DNA of 64,000 nt from Ignatzschineria rhizosphaerae (GTDB taxonomy: Bacteria; Pseudomonadota; Gammaproteobacteria; Cardiobacteriales; Wohlfahrtiimonadaceae): the NCBI RefSeq assembly GCF_022655595.1, contig NZ_CP093379.1:2864010-2928009 (forward strand). The letters are read 5' to 3'. The position numbers were made by a program, and so were the translations under genes. The notes beneath the pieces were generated by a model, which saw only the letters and a program-made list of their open reading frames with translations, had not been told where the DNA came from and did no database searches. Each line of letters starts with the position of its first letter. The first letter of the stretch is position 1. This document shows, piece after piece, positions 36,416-45,831 of the stretch.

Positions 36416-38422
36416 ATGGAATTTAAATATATTTATCTTTTAATTGTCTTATTGCCCCTCTTTGGATCAGCAATCTCAGGCCTATTTTGCCGAGTGATTA
36501 ATGAAAAAGTGGCGCATACCGTTACAATTACGTTTGTAGCGATTGCGGCAGTTCTTTCAGGCTATGTATTAATCGAGCATATGAACGGTAATGCACCGAT
36601 CTTTGACGAGAACCTCTATACGTGGATGAATACAGGCGCACTTAGTGTTGGTGTGGGATTCATGGTCGATAATTTAACGGCAATGATGATGGTGGTGATT
36701 ACATCGGTTTCAACGATGGTTCACGTTTATTCAATTGGTTATATGAAAGGGGATCCTGGGTATAACAGATTCTTTAGTTATATCTCGCTCTTTACCTTCT
36801 CGATGTTGATGCTTGTGATGTCTAATAACTTCATGCAGCTCTTCTTCGGTTGGGAAGCGGTAGGTCTTGTGTCATATCTCTTAATTGGTTTCTGGTTTAA
36901 AAAGCCAACTGCAACTTATGCAAACATGAAAGCATTCTTAGTGAACCGTGTGGGTGACTTTGGATTCTTAATTGGTATTGCATGTGTGGCTTACATGACG
37001 AGCTCATTAACCTATACAGAAGCCTTTGAAAGATTAGGGGATGCGCCGGCAACGATTTCGTTCTTAGGAACGCAGTGGAATATCATGACCTTTGCGGCTG
37101 TATTCCTCTTTATCGGAGCAATGGGTAAATCAGCACAGGTTCCACTTCATGTCTGGTTACCAGATTCGATGGAAGGTCCAACGCCAATCTCAGCATTGAT
37201 TCACGCGGCAACGATGGTTACTGCCGGGATCTTCATGGTTGCGCGTATGTCGCCTATTTATGAATTATCACCAGCGGCATTGTCAATGGTAATAATTCTG
37301 GGAGCGACAACAGCGCTCTTTATGGGAGTATTGGGCCTTTTCCAAAACGATATCAAACGTGTTATTGCTTACTCAACAATCTCGCAATTAGGGTATATGA
37401 CTGTGGCACTAGGTGCTTCAACATACTCCTTAGCGGCGTTCCACTTAACAACTCATGCATTCTTTAAAGCACTTTTATTCTTAGGTGCAGGTTCTGTGAT
37501 TATCGGAATGAGTCACGTACAAGATATGCGTTATATGGGTGGGCTTCGTAAGAAGATGCCAATTACTTGGATCACAACGTTAATTGGTTCACTTGCACTT
37601 GTGGGAATGCCATTCTTCTCGGGTTACTACTCGAAAGAGGGAATCATCATGGCGCTGGGTAACAGTACGGTTGTTGGTACAGGTTATGCCACATTAGCGC
37701 TTGAGATTGGGGTATTCTTAACGGCACTTTATACCTTTAGAATGTACTTCTTAGTATTCCATGGTAAGGCGCGTTATACCGTTGATGAGTCTTTAGGACA
37801 TGATCATCACAGTGAAGATGAAAGCGTTCTTCCAGAAGAGCCAAAAGAATCTCCTTGGGTTGTGACACTACCACTTATTCTCCTTGCGATTCCTTCGGTA
37901 ATCCTTGGTTGGTATATGGCACCAATGATGATTGAAAATACGTTCTTAGCGGATTCTGTCTTTATCAATGATGTTGTCAATCCTGCAACGCAAATGATGA
38001 AAAACAGCTTCCATGGCTCGTTAGAGATGACGAAAGAAGCCTTAACAGCACCGGCATTCTACTTAACATTAGCGGGAATTGCGGTGGCTTGGTATAGCTT
38101 CTTGATTCAACCAAAAGTGGCAACAAAAGGCCGCGAAATCCTTGAGAAAACTGGACTCTATAAGGTGTTTGAAAACAAATACTACCTAGATGATTTTAAT
38201 CAGAAATTTATCGCAAATGGAGCTGTGGGCCTTGGCCGCTTCTTCTGGACGAAAATTGATGATGCAATCATCGATCGAGGCATCGTATTTGGATCAGCGC
38301 GTGTGGCATCTTGCGTAGGTGCGAGCATCCGCCGTATTCAAACGGGGTACATCTACCACGCAGCATTTATCATGGTAGTTGGTCTATTAGCACTTATGAC
38401 ATGGGTCGTATTTTTTAACTAG
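36416..38422 (+). CDS. nuoL: NADH-quinone oxidoreductase subunit L
   Basis: A 668-residue antiporter-like proton-pumping subunit. The core helices include FFGWEAVGLVSYLLIGFW (with the key glutamate), FLFIGAMGKSAQVPLHVWLP, MEGPTPISALIHAATMVTAG and FHLTTHAFFKALLFLGAGSV. The C-terminal part (about 530-668) makes the long lateral helix along the membrane arm and a final anchor. A His-rich cytoplasmic loop occurs near residue 460 (GHDHHSED). Confidence 0.98.
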   Translation: MEFKYIYLLIVLLPLFGSAISGLFCRVINEKVAHTVTITFVAIAAVLSGYVLIEHMNGNAPIFDENLYTWMNTGALSVGVGFMVDNLTAMMMVVITSVSTMVHVYSIGYMKGDPGYNRFFSYISLFTFSMLMLVMSNNFMQLFFGWEAVGLVSYLLIGFWFKKPTATYANMKAFLVNRVGDFGFLIGIACVAYMTSSLTYTEAFERLGDAPATISFLGTQWNIMTFAAVFLFIGAMGKSAQVPLHVWLPDSMEGPTPISALIHAATMVTAGIFMVARMSPIYELSPAALSMVIILGATTALFMGVLGLFQNDIKRVIAYSTISQLGYMTVALGASTYSLAAFHLTTHAFFKALLFLGAGSVIIGMSHVQDMRYMGGLRKKMPITWITTLIGSLALVGMPFFSGYYSKEGIIMALGNSTVVGTGYATLALEIGVFLTALYTFRMYFLVFHGKARYTVDESLGHDHHSEDESVLPEEPKESPWVVTLPLILLAIPSVILGWYMAPMMIENTFLADSVFINDVVNPATQMMKNSFHGSLEMTKEALTAPAFYLTLAGIAVAWYSFLIQPKVATKGREILEKTGLYKVFENKYYLDDFNQKFIANGAVGLGRFFWTKIDDAIIDRGIVFGSARVASCVGASIRRIQTGYIYHAAFIMVVGLLALMTWVVFFN

Positions 38423-38431
38423 GAATATAAA

Positions 38432-39949
38432 ATGGCAGATACAATGCAAATCTCTTGGTTAAGTTTAGTCATTTGGCTTCCGATTATCGGAGGACTCATC
38501 GTTCTCGCTGTTGGCAACGAGCCAACGCGAGTCCGTTGGATGTCGCTCGCCTTTGCTATTCTTAGCTTTATTATTTCGTTACCGCTTATTCTTGGCTTTA
38601 GCCCTGATGCAAGCGGTATGCAATTTGTGGAACAGATTGTTTGGAGCAGTGAGCTTGGAATCAGTTATCACTTAGGTATTGATGGATTCTCCATGCCGTT
38701 TATTGTCCTGACAACTTTCGTTACAATCTTGGTTGTAATCGCAGGTTGGGAGATTATTAAGGATCGTCCGCATCAATATTTTGCGGCATTCTTAATTCTT
38801 GAAGGATTGATGAATGGTATTTTTGCTTCAGTCGATGGAATTCTTTTCTATGTCTTCTTCGAAGCGATGCTCATTCCAATGTTCTTAATTATCGGTGTTT
38901 GGGGAGGCCCTGGTCGTATTACTGCGGCACTGAAGTTCTTCCTTTACACGTTCTTAGGATCAATCTTTTTACTGGTTGCGCTTATTTATCTCTATTTCCA
39001 AGCGGGTGACTTCAACATCTTAGGATTCCAAAATCTTGAGCTTGCAGAAAGCACGCAGAAATGGCTCTTCTTCGCATTCCTTGCTGGATTTGCGGTGAAA
39101 GTGCCGATGTTTCCTGTACATACTTGGTTACCTTCAGCGCACGTTGAGGCGCCAACAGGCGGTTCTGTGATCTTAGCAGCGATTACGCTGAAGATTGGTG
39201 GATATGGATTTGTTCGCTTTATTCTTCCAATTGCACCATTAGGGGCATCTGCTTATTCTTGGTTAATCGTAGCGTTAAGTGTGATTGCAATTTTATATAT
39301 TGCACTTGTAGCACTTGTTCAACGTGATATGAAGAAAATGATCGCATACTCATCAATCTCACATATGGGATTTGTGACGCTTGCATTTATCCTTCCTGTA
39401 GCAATGCTTGGCGGCGGATCCCTTGATCCTGAAGCGATGCAAATGGCGCTTCAAGGGGGGATGATGCAGATGATCTCTCACGGGCTTATCTCATCAGGAA
39501 TGTTCCTCTGTATTGGGGTGCTTTATGATCGTATTCATTCACGTGAAATCGCAGATTATGGTGGTGTGATTAACTCAATGCCAATCTTTGGTGCATTCTT
39601 TATCTTCTTTGCAATGGCAAACTCAGGATTACCAGGAACTTCAGGGTTCATTGGGGAATTCTGGACGATCCTTGCAAGCTTCCATTATTCTGTTTATATC
39701 GCGATTTTAGTAGCGTTATCACTGATCTTAAGTGCGGCTTACAACCTCTGGTTAACAAAGCGTGTGATCTTAGGGGATATCGTTCATGATCACGTGAAAC
39801 AGATGAAAGATATCAATGGGCGTGAGTGGTTCTTATTAGGTTCATTAGCTGTTCTTGTCATCCTCTTAGGGGTATGGCCAGATCCGATTGCAAACTTAAT
39901 GCAATCGACAATTGATGGACTGATTACTCACTTAACAGGACAATTCTAA
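38432..39949 (+). CDS. nuoM: NADH-quinone oxidoreductase subunit M
   Basis: A 505-residue antiporter-like proton-pumping subunit (ND4 type). Motifs include LFYVFFEAMLIPMFLIIGVW (key glutamate), FAVKVPMFPVHTWLPSAHVE, APTGGSVILAAITLKIGGYG and DMKKMIAYSSISHMGFVTLA. It has about fourteen helices. It lies 9 bp after nuoL and 11 bp before nuoN. Length is normal. Confidence 0.98.
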   Translation: MADTMQISWLSLVIWLPIIGGLIVLAVGNEPTRVRWMSLAFAILSFIISLPLILGFSPDASGMQFVEQIVWSSELGISYHLGIDGFSMPFIVLTTFVTILVVIAGWEIIKDRPHQYFAAFLILEGLMNGIFASVDGILFYVFFEAMLIPMFLIIGVWGGPGRITAALKFFLYTFLGSIFLLVALIYLYFQAGDFNILGFQNLELAESTQKWLFFAFLAGFAVKVPMFPVHTWLPSAHVEAPTGGSVILAAITLKIGGYGFVRFILPIAPLGASAYSWLIVALSVIAILYIALVALVQRDMKKMIAYSSISHMGFVTLAFILPVAMLGGGSLDPEAMQMALQGGMMQMISHGLISSGMFLCIGVLYDRIHSREIADYGGVINSMPIFGAFFIFFAMANSGLPGTSGFIGEFWTILASFHYSVYIAILVALSLILSAAYNLWLTKRVILGDIVHDHVKQMKDINGREWFLLGSLAVLVILLGVWPDPIANLMQSTIDGLITHLTGQF

Positions 39950-39960
39950 GGGAAGTTAAA

Positions 39961-41427
39961 ATGATGGAATTAAATTTTACCGATCTGCTTGTAGCTCTTC
40001 CTGAGATCTTTTTAATGAGTATGATCGTGATTATCTTGTTATATGAGAGCTTAAATAAGAATGCAAAGCAGTCAATGCTCTATACGTTAAGTCTTATTGC
40101 GCTCTTTGGAACAGCTGTATTAGGCTTATTCCAATATAACTATGATGTCACAGAGGGTGTGATTGCGAGTAATTTCTTCTGGTATGGAGAAATTATCTAT
40201 AACCCATTAATTACATTGATTAAAGTGTTCATGGTGTTGATCGTGGCATTTGGTCTTGTATATGGTTATTCACGTCTTAATGAGAATGATATCGCAAACG
40301 CTGAGTACTATGTTCTTGTACTTTTAAGTACATTAGGAATGTTAGTGCTTGTTGCGGCGGGTAGTGTTTTAACGGTTTATGTTGGTTTAGAATTAATGTC
40401 TTTACCAATGTATGGTTTAGTTGCACTTAACCGTCGTAGTAATAAAGGCTCAGAAGCTGCAATGAAGTATTTTGTGATGGGAGCGATGTCTTCAGGAATC
40501 CTTCTTTTTGGTATGGCACTGCTTTATGGTGCAACCGGATCATTACAAATTATCGATATCAGAGAAGTGATTGCAGGTGGTATGACTGATAGCCAATCTC
40601 GTTTAATCCTTTTCTCAGCAGTTTTCTTAATTGTGGGAACCGTGTTTAAATTAGGTGGTGCGCCATTCCATAGCTGGGTACCTGATGTATACGAAGGTGC
40701 TCCGGCGCCTGTTGCAATGTATATCGGGGCAGCGCCAAAAATTGCAGCCTTTATGATGGGGGTAATTATTCTTTTAGGCGGTCTTCTTGAGTTTGCGGAT
40801 AAATGGCAGCCATTTGTGATTGCGATTGCGATAATCTCATTTGTGATTGGTAACTTAGTAGCGCTTAAACAAGAGAATATCCGCCGTATGCTCGGTTATT
40901 CAGCGGTATCTCATGCAGGTTTCATTTTGCTAGGTCTACTCATTGCGGATACAAGTTATGATGCATTAGGTGCGGGTCTTTTCTATGCAATTACTTATGC
41001 CATGACAACAACTGCAGCTTTCGGTTTCTTACTATCAGTAAAAATTAATGGTAAAGAGATTCAAGCAATTGATGATTTGAAAGGCTTTGCTAAAAAGCAT
41101 GCTTGGTACGGTATTTTGATGGCAGCAGTAATGTTGTCGATGGGCGGTATTCCTTTCTTCGTAGGCTTCTATGCAAAATTCGTTGTGCTTAGAGCCGCAT
41201 TTGAGGCAGGATATCTCTATACCGTTATTATCGCGCTTCTCATGTCAGTGATTGGTCTTTACTACTACTTACGTGTTATCAAAGTAATGTTCTTTGATGA
41301 AGAAGTTACGGGTAAAGAGTTAACAATCGAAGCAAATGGCATGAGCCAAGTATTCTTTAATATCAATACAATTTTATTAGTGGTATTAGGTCTTTCACCA
41401 TCACTTTTATTAATGTTTTTGAATTAA
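39961..41427 (+). CDS. nuoN: NADH-quinone oxidoreductase subunit N
   Basis: A 488-residue antiporter-like proton-pumping subunit (ND2 type), last gene of the operon. Motifs include LTVYVGLELMSLPMYGLVAL, FKLGGAPFHSWVPDVYEGAP and ENIRRMLGYSAVSHAGFILL. It begins with two methionine codons (ATG ATG) and either could be used. A strong terminator follows 45 bp after the stop, closing the transcript. Confidence 0.98.
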   Translation: MMELNFTDLLVALPEIFLMSMIVIILLYESLNKNAKQSMLYTLSLIALFGTAVLGLFQYNYDVTEGVIASNFFWYGEIIYNPLITLIKVFMVLIVAFGLVYGYSRLNENDIANAEYYVLVLLSTLGMLVLVAAGSVLTVYVGLELMSLPMYGLVALNRRSNKGSEAAMKYFVMGAMSSGILLFGMALLYGATGSLQIIDIREVIAGGMTDSQSRLILFSAVFLIVGTVFKLGGAPFHSWVPDVYEGAPAPVAMYIGAAPKIAAFMMGVIILLGGLLEFADKWQPFVIAIAIISFVIGNLVALKQENIRRMLGYSAVSHAGFILLGLLIADTSYDALGAGLFYAITYAMTTTAAFGFLLSVKINGKEIQAIDDLKGFAKKHAWYGILMAAVMLSMGGIPFFVGFYAKFVVLRAAFEAGYLYTVIIALLMSVIGLYYYLRVIKVMFFDEEVTGKELTIEANGMSQVFFNINTILLVVLGLSPSLLLMFLN

Positions 41428-41472
41428 GTATAAGGCTGAGTTTCTACTAGTTATTGGGTAGATCTCCTTTCA

Positions 41473-41506
41473 AAAGAGCGCAGTGTTAACACTAGCGCTC
41501 TTTTTT
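41473..41506 (+). terminator. Rho-independent terminator of the nuo operon
   Basis: AAGAGCGC-AGTGTT pairs with AACACT-A-GCGCTCTT and runs into TTTTTT. This is a long GC-containing stem with a T-tract. Confidence 0.92.
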
Positions 41507-41667
41507 ATTGCCAGCAATAATAGGTGAGCTTTCCTTGATCGAAATAATTACAAAATGAATTATTCATAGTTTTAAAAGAATAACCTTATATTCAGAGCTT
41601 GAAATCTCCGGCGATGAATCGCTATTGAGGATCTGATAACATAGTCATTATTATTAAGGAATAAATC

Positions 41668-42249
41668 ATGAGGGATATTATGCAAACGATTACGATTGGA
41701 GTGGTGTCTGTTTCAGATAGGGCGAGTCAGGGGATTTATGAAGATGAAGGAATTCCACATCTAAAGGCATGGCTCACTTCGGCGATTCAAAATCCAATAA
41801 TCTTTCATGAACGTCTGATTGCAGATGAGCAGGCAGAGATTGAAGCGACATTGACGGCATTAGTCGATCATGAAGCGTGTGATCTGATTTTAACCACAGG
41901 CGGAACAGGGCCAACGAAACGAGATGTTACGCCGGATGCGACGTTAGCAATCGCAGATAAGGAGATGCCGGGATTTGGTGAACAGATGCGTCAAGTAAGT
42001 CTCTATTTTGTTCCTACTGCAATTTTATCAAGACAAGTAGCGGTTATTCGTAATGAGACATTGATCGTCAATTTGCCAGGTCGCCCGCGTGCGATTGAGG
42101 AGACATTAGCAGGTGTTAAAGATTCTGAAGGCAAGGTGGTTGTAAACGGTATTTTTTCAGCTATTCCTTATTGCTTAGATCTTATTGGCGCTGCGTATAT
42201 TGAAGTTAATGAATCTATCGCAACCGCATTTAGACCAAAGAAAAAGTAG
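41668..42249 (+). CDS. mogA: Molybdopterin adenylyltransferase
   Basis: A 193-residue MoaB/Mog-fold protein. It adenylylates molybdopterin before molybdenum insertion. The signature TTGGTGPTKRDVTPDAT (about 75-91) and the LPGRPRAIEETL motif (about 135-146) are present. The ATG at 41668 follows AAGGAA by 6 bp; an ATG four codons later is an alternative. It is monocistronic. No other molybdenum-cofactor gene is in the window. Its own terminator was probably the one now split by the IS 260 bp downstream. Confidence 0.93.
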   Translation: MRDIMQTITIGVVSVSDRASQGIYEDEGIPHLKAWLTSAIQNPIIFHERLIADEQAEIEATLTALVDHEACDLILTTGGTGPTKRDVTPDATLAIADKEMPGFGEQMRQVSLYFVPTAILSRQVAVIRNETLIVNLPGRPRAIEETLAGVKDSEGKVVVNGIFSAIPYCLDLIGAAYIEVNESIATAFRPKKK

Positions 42250-42310
42250 TGATATATCTTAAGCGTCATATTTTTATTCTATCTTGATCTTGTGTCAGCT
42301 CTGAGATACT

Positions 42311-42468
42311 TATTGTCGATTGGGTTTAATAAATACTCTTTTAAAAGTAAAACGCTGTCGTATATGAATCAAACAAGCTTGCACGATGTCAGGTAGCATG
42401 ATTCTTTCGCTTCTCACCGATGCGCCGGCAATCTGATTCAGCCACTTTTTAACTGATATTGCTATAAA
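42311..42468 (+). repeat. Dispersed repeat R1, copy D
   Basis: It matches copy A in the same orientation: TTTTAAAAGTAAAACG, ATGAATCAAACAAGCTTGCA, GATGCGCCGGCAATCTGATT and a right end GCTATAAA. The left terminal repeat is TATTGTCGATTGGG. It lies behind mogA and 40 bp before the split terminator. Confidence 0.83.
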
Positions 42469-42507
42469 AGATAAGGGATGTTATTAATAAGGAAATTTGA
42501 AAAAGAG

Positions 42508-42523
42508 AAAAGCCACCTATAAG
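42508..42523. terminator. Left arm of a terminator split by IS copy 2
   Basis: AAAAGCCACC followed by TATAAG pairs with GGTGGCTTTT at 43968-43977 beyond the IS. Removing the IS and one TAAG gives a symmetric hairpin with loop TATAAGC between the convergent mogA and lipoprotein genes. Confidence 0.78.
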
Positions 42524-42568
42524 TGAACAGCACCCCAAAAGTTGGACACAACTTTGGGGTGTTTTTAT

Positions 42569-43096
42569 ATGACTAAATATTCTTTTGATTTTAAATTACA
42601 AGTAATTCAGTTTTATCTTGATAATCATGGTTATCAAGCGACTGCTCGCTACTTTAATGTGGAATGCACAACTGTCCGTAAGTGGGTGAAAGCTTATCAG
42701 TATCATGGGGCTGAAGGTATAAAACCCAGAACTTCTAAACTTAACTATACGGCTGAATTTAAGCTACATGTTGTAACTTACATGACATTAAATAACCTTT
42801 CTATCCGAGAGACTGCTGCATATTTTAATATTCCTGCATTTACTTCTGTATTAGAATGGAAATCTCTCTTTAAAATTGGTGGTTTAGATGCGCTTAAACC
42901 ACGCCAGAAAGGTCGACCTAATATAATGAAACGTCCCAAAAAGCCAGATAATAGAACAGAGCAGGAAAAGTTGATTGATGAATTAACCGCTGAACTTCTC
43001 TATCTCCGTGCGGAGAATGATGTCTTAAAAAAGTATCAAGAGTTGGAAGAGAGGGAGGAACAGCGAAGGCTCAAACTGAAACAATCGAGGAGTTAA
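42569..43096 (+). CDS. IS3-family transposase OrfA, copy 2
   Basis: A 175-residue helix-turn-helix subunit starting MTKYSFDFKLQVIQFYLDNH. A TTG nine codons upstream (in the terminal repeat) is an alternative but less likely start. The C-terminus (about 125-175) is a charged coiled coil, ELTAELLYLRAENDVLKKYQ onward. The heptamer A AAA AAG at 43027-43033 sits in the LKK codons and would shift ribosomes to the -1 frame to make OrfAB. It differs from copy 1 at a few residues (T/A at position 2, V/E-region L/V, T/A and I/M later). Confidence 0.92.
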   Translation: MTKYSFDFKLQVIQFYLDNHGYQATARYFNVECTTVRKWVKAYQYHGAEGIKPRTSKLNYTAEFKLHVVTYMTLNNLSIRETAAYFNIPAFTSVLEWKSLFKIGGLDALKPRQKGRPNIMKRPKKPDNRTEQEKLIDELTAELLYLRAENDVLKKYQELEEREEQRRLKLKQSRS

Positions 43097-43128
43097 AAGG
43101 GAAGCATCCTTTAACACTCCTACTTAAA

Positions 43129-43929
43129 GTGAGCCATCTTGCGAGAAGTAGTTATTATTATCATCGAAAGTCACTCTTCTCTGCTGATCCGGAAAGTGAT
43201 CTTAAAGCGAAAATATTGTCAATTTATCATGAGAACAAGGGGCGTTATGGCTATCGCAGAATTACAGCAATACTAAGGCGAGAGTTCATCATTAACCATA
43301 AGAAAGTCCAGAGGCTAATGAAACAGTTGAACCTAAAATCTTTGATTCGTCCAAAGAAATATCGTTCTTATAAAGGCCAGATTGGAAGAGTCGCTAAGAA
43401 TCTTTTACAACGTCAATTTACAGCAAGCAAGCCTAATCAAAAATGGGTAACAGATGTTACAGAGTTCAAAGTCAATGGGGAGAAACTCTATTTATCTCCG
43501 ATTCTAGATCTCTATAATCAAGAAGTTATTAGTTATGAAATTACAAAAAGACCAAAATATGAATTAGTCGAACGGATGTTGGAGAAAGCCTTAACATACT
43601 TACAAAGTAGTAAGAGAGGTCGAGAAAAGCTGATCCTTCATTCAGATCAAGGTTGGCAATATCAAATGGCTCAGTATCAACAAAACCTAAAGAAAAACAA
43701 TATTAAACAGAGTATGTCCCGTAAAGGTAATTGCTATGATAATGCTGTCATAGAGAACTTTTTTGGGATATTAAAATCAGAATTTTTTTACACACAACGG
43801 TTTGAATCAGTAGATCATCTTCAAACAGAGCTGCACAAATATATTGATTATTACAATCACAAACGAATTAAGCTTAAATTAAAAGGACTAAGTCCAATAG
43901 AATATCGAACTCAGTCCTTGTCTTTATAA
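43129..43929 (+). CDS. IS3-family transposase OrfB, copy 2
   Basis: A 266-residue DDE catalytic subunit, identical to copy 1 apart from residue 2. The HTH_21 region is followed by the rve integrase core with D (WVTDVTEF), D (LHSDQGWQY) and E (NAVIENFFG) and a 35-residue D-to-E spacing. The GTG start is nominal. The frame is open upstream through the slippery site, so it is mainly expected as an OrfAB fusion. No stop or frameshift damage is seen. Confidence 0.93.
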   Translation: MSHLARSSYYYHRKSLFSADPESDLKAKILSIYHENKGRYGYRRITAILRREFIINHKKVQRLMKQLNLKSLIRPKKYRSYKGQIGRVAKNLLQRQFTASKPNQKWVTDVTEFKVNGEKLYLSPILDLYNQEVISYEITKRPKYELVERMLEKALTYLQSSKRGREKLILHSDQGWQYQMAQYQQNLKKNNIKQSMSRKGNCYDNAVIENFFGILKSEFFYTQRFESVDHLQTELHKYIDYYNHKRIKLKLKGLSPIEYRTQSLSL

Positions 43930-43967
43930 TTTTAAACTGTCCAACTTTATGGGGTCACTTCATAAGC

Positions 43968-43977
43968 GGTGGCTTTT
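43968..43977. terminator. Right arm of the terminator split by IS copy 2
   Basis: GGTGGCTTTT completes the hairpin begun at 42508-42517. On the minus strand it lies about 35 bp after the small lipoprotein gene stop. Confidence 0.7.
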
Positions 43978-44011
43978 CTAATTCTATTAAAATATTAAAC
44001 TAAGATTAAAG

Positions 44012-44362
44012 CTAGTAGTAGCAATCAATAGTTGTCCATTCTGTAATTATGCCATTATTGTCAGTCTTGAAGGTTTCTTCGCAGATTGTTTCAACAAATG
44101 GTGTGAAGAAGCCATCTCCCGCCGTTTGGTAAGATCTCCAAGTATAGAAGTTTCCAAGACGACCTTTATTCGTGCCATTTGGCTTATCGATAGCTTCGAT
44201 ACGCTCTTCAATATGTTTTCCAATCCATTGATCTCGCGTTGCTTTAAATTGTTCAATCGCACTATGATCATTCGTTGCAATATTTTCTTGTTCTACAATG
44301 TTTGTACTATTAACACAACCGGCAAGAAGGAGTGGGAGTAACCCAAATAATAGTTTTTTCAT
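44012..44362 (-). CDS. Small putative lipoprotein
   Basis: A 116-residue protein with a signal peptide and lipobox LLAGC (modified cysteine at residue 16). The mature part is polar and has no family I recognise; it contains NFYTWRSYQTAGDGFF and two more cysteines (VETICEETF and the near-terminal IDCYY). Those two may form a disulphide in the periplasm. The protein is probably anchored to the outer membrane. It is monocistronic. The gene's own terminator is probably the one now interrupted by the IS just downstream. Confidence 0.75.
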   Translation of the reverse strand: MKKLLFGLLPLLLAGCVNSTNIVEQENIATNDHSAIEQFKATRDQWIGKHIEERIEAIDKPNGTNKGRLGNFYTWRSYQTAGDGFFTPFVETICEETFKTDNNGIITEWTTIDCYY

Positions 44363-44575
44363 AACAAATCAATTACCTTTATATTGAGAGCGATTAGGGT
44401 CTGATGAATGGTTTTATACAGGATAAGGTCTCTTTTCCTAAAGTAAGTATAGGCATCAATCCCAAACTAATTCTAATCGTTTGTACATTAGTGCATCAAT
44501 TTTAGCATTATTCTATTCATTTTTTTATTTTATTATCAATGCTCTTTTTTAGGAAGCTTTTAGTTGGAAAATTGT

Positions 44576-44738
44576 ATTGCAGTTAATTTCGTTTAAGTAA
44601 AGTTGCTTTAAAAATAAAGGAGCATAGCTTATGTATCAAGCGAGTTTGCACGATGCTAGATGGAATGACTCTTGCTCTTCTGATAATCGGCGCACCGGCA
44701 ATCTTATTCAAAGATTTTTAAACTGATTTTACGATAAA
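44576..44738 (+). repeat. Dispersed repeat R1, copy E
   Basis: It matches copies A and D in the same orientation: TTTCGTTTAAG, GAGTTTGCACGATGCTAGAT, CGGCGCACCGGCAATCTTATTC and the right end ACGATAAA. It fills much of the 515-bp gap between the lipoprotein start and tsf. The rest of that gap holds AT-rich sequence and the tsf terminator. Confidence 0.8.
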
Positions 44739-44780
44739 AAGTGGTGTTAGAGATAGATCTGAATATTTTAAGAACCCTAT

Positions 44781-44814
44781 AAAAAAAGAGTGAGGCAATT
44801 AATCCTCACTCTTT
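44781..44814 (-). terminator. Rho-independent terminator of rpsB-tsf
   Basis: On the minus strand AAAGAGTGAGGA pairs with CCTCACTCTTT and is followed by a run of seven T. It lies about 65 bp after the tsf stop. Confidence 0.9.
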
Positions 44815-44877
44815 AGTTTTCTCTTTTGGAAAGATTGACGACTCTCCAAATTTAATAAGATTTAAGTTCTTAAAATC

Positions 44878-45744
44878 TTATTTTAATTGTTCCATAACTT
44901 CTGCTGCGAAGTCTGATTCAACAATCTCAACACCTTCACCAAGCTCTAAACGAACAAAGCTGTTCACTTTTGCTGATTCAGATTTAAGAAGTTTTTCAAT
45001 TGTCATGTCAGGATCTTTAACGAATGCTTGACCTACGAGTGTTACTTCTTCGAGATATTTACGAATACGGCCTTCGATCATTTTTTCTTGGATATCAGCA
45101 GGGCGGCCTGATTCTTGTGCTTGTGCTGTGAAGATATCGCGCTCTTTTTGTAAAAGATCAGCAGGAACACCTGTTGCGTCTACACATACAGGGTTTGATG
45201 CCGCAATGTGCATTGCGATGTCACGTGGAAGATCAGCATTTCCGCCTTCAACATCTACGAGAGCAGCAATACGGATACCATGAGCATAAGCACCGATTGT
45301 GCCATTTGCATGAACGCCAGCTACACGGCGAACAGTGATGTTCTCACCAATTTTAACGATAAGGTTTTTACGCACTTCTTCAAGAGTTGCGCCATCAATT
45401 GTGATGTCAGCCATATCATCAATGTTTGTTGCTTTTTTCTCAAATGCAAGATCTGCAACTTTGTTTGAGAAGTCGATGAAGTCTTGGTTTTTAGTAACGA
45501 AGTCTGTTTCACAGTTTACTTCTACGATTACCCCAAATTTGTCATCGTTACGAATTAAGAGAACGCCTTCTGCTGCTGCACGATCTGCTTTTTTGTCAGC
45601 TTTCGCTTGACCACTTTTACGCATGAGTTCGATTGCTGCTTCGATGTCGCCGTTAGTTTCGCTAAGTGCTTTCTTACATTCCATCATCCCTGAACCAGTA
45701 CGTTCACGGAGTTCTTTTACCATAGCTGCTGTAATTGTCGCCAT
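44878..45744 (-). CDS. tsf: Translation elongation factor Ts
   Basis: A 288-residue nucleotide exchange factor for EF-Tu. The N-terminal UBA-like domain with KELRERTGSGMMECKKAL, the core TDFVTKNQDF and the dimerisation/coiled-coil part are all present. KMIEGRIRKYLEE and LVGQAFVKDPDMTIEKLL are typical C-terminal blocks. It follows rpsB by 87 bp, the standard bacterial arrangement, and shares its transcript. Confidence 0.98.
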   Translation of the reverse strand: MATITAAMVKELRERTGSGMMECKKALSETNGDIEAAIELMRKSGQAKADKKADRAAAEGVLLIRNDDKFGVIVEVNCETDFVTKNQDFIDFSNKVADLAFEKKATNIDDMADITIDGATLEEVRKNLIVKIGENITVRRVAGVHANGTIGAYAHGIRIAALVDVEGGNADLPRDIAMHIAASNPVCVDATGVPADLLQKERDIFTAQAQESGRPADIQEKMIEGRIRKYLEEVTLVGQAFVKDPDMTIEKLLKSESAKVNSFVRLELGEGVEIVESDFAAEVMEQLK

Positions 45745-45831
45745 TATAAATACCTTAATAAATGAAAAGTTAATCGGAAATTAATGATAAAGATGAGCGC
45801 TCAAAAGAGTTTGAGCGCTCAGCCTTTGCTC

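Larger units (their letters stand above)
42524..43962 (+). mobile_element. Complete IS3-family insertion sequence, copy 2
   Basis: A 1439-bp element identical in length and almost in sequence to 4972-6410. The left end is TGAACAGCACCCCAAAAGTT and the right end, on the other strand, TGAAGTGACCCCATAAAGTT. It is flanked by a 4-bp duplication TAAG (42520-42523 and 43963-43966). OrfA and OrfB overlap in the -1 frame with slippery site A AAA AAG at 43027-43033. It is probably active or recently so. Confidence 0.94.
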
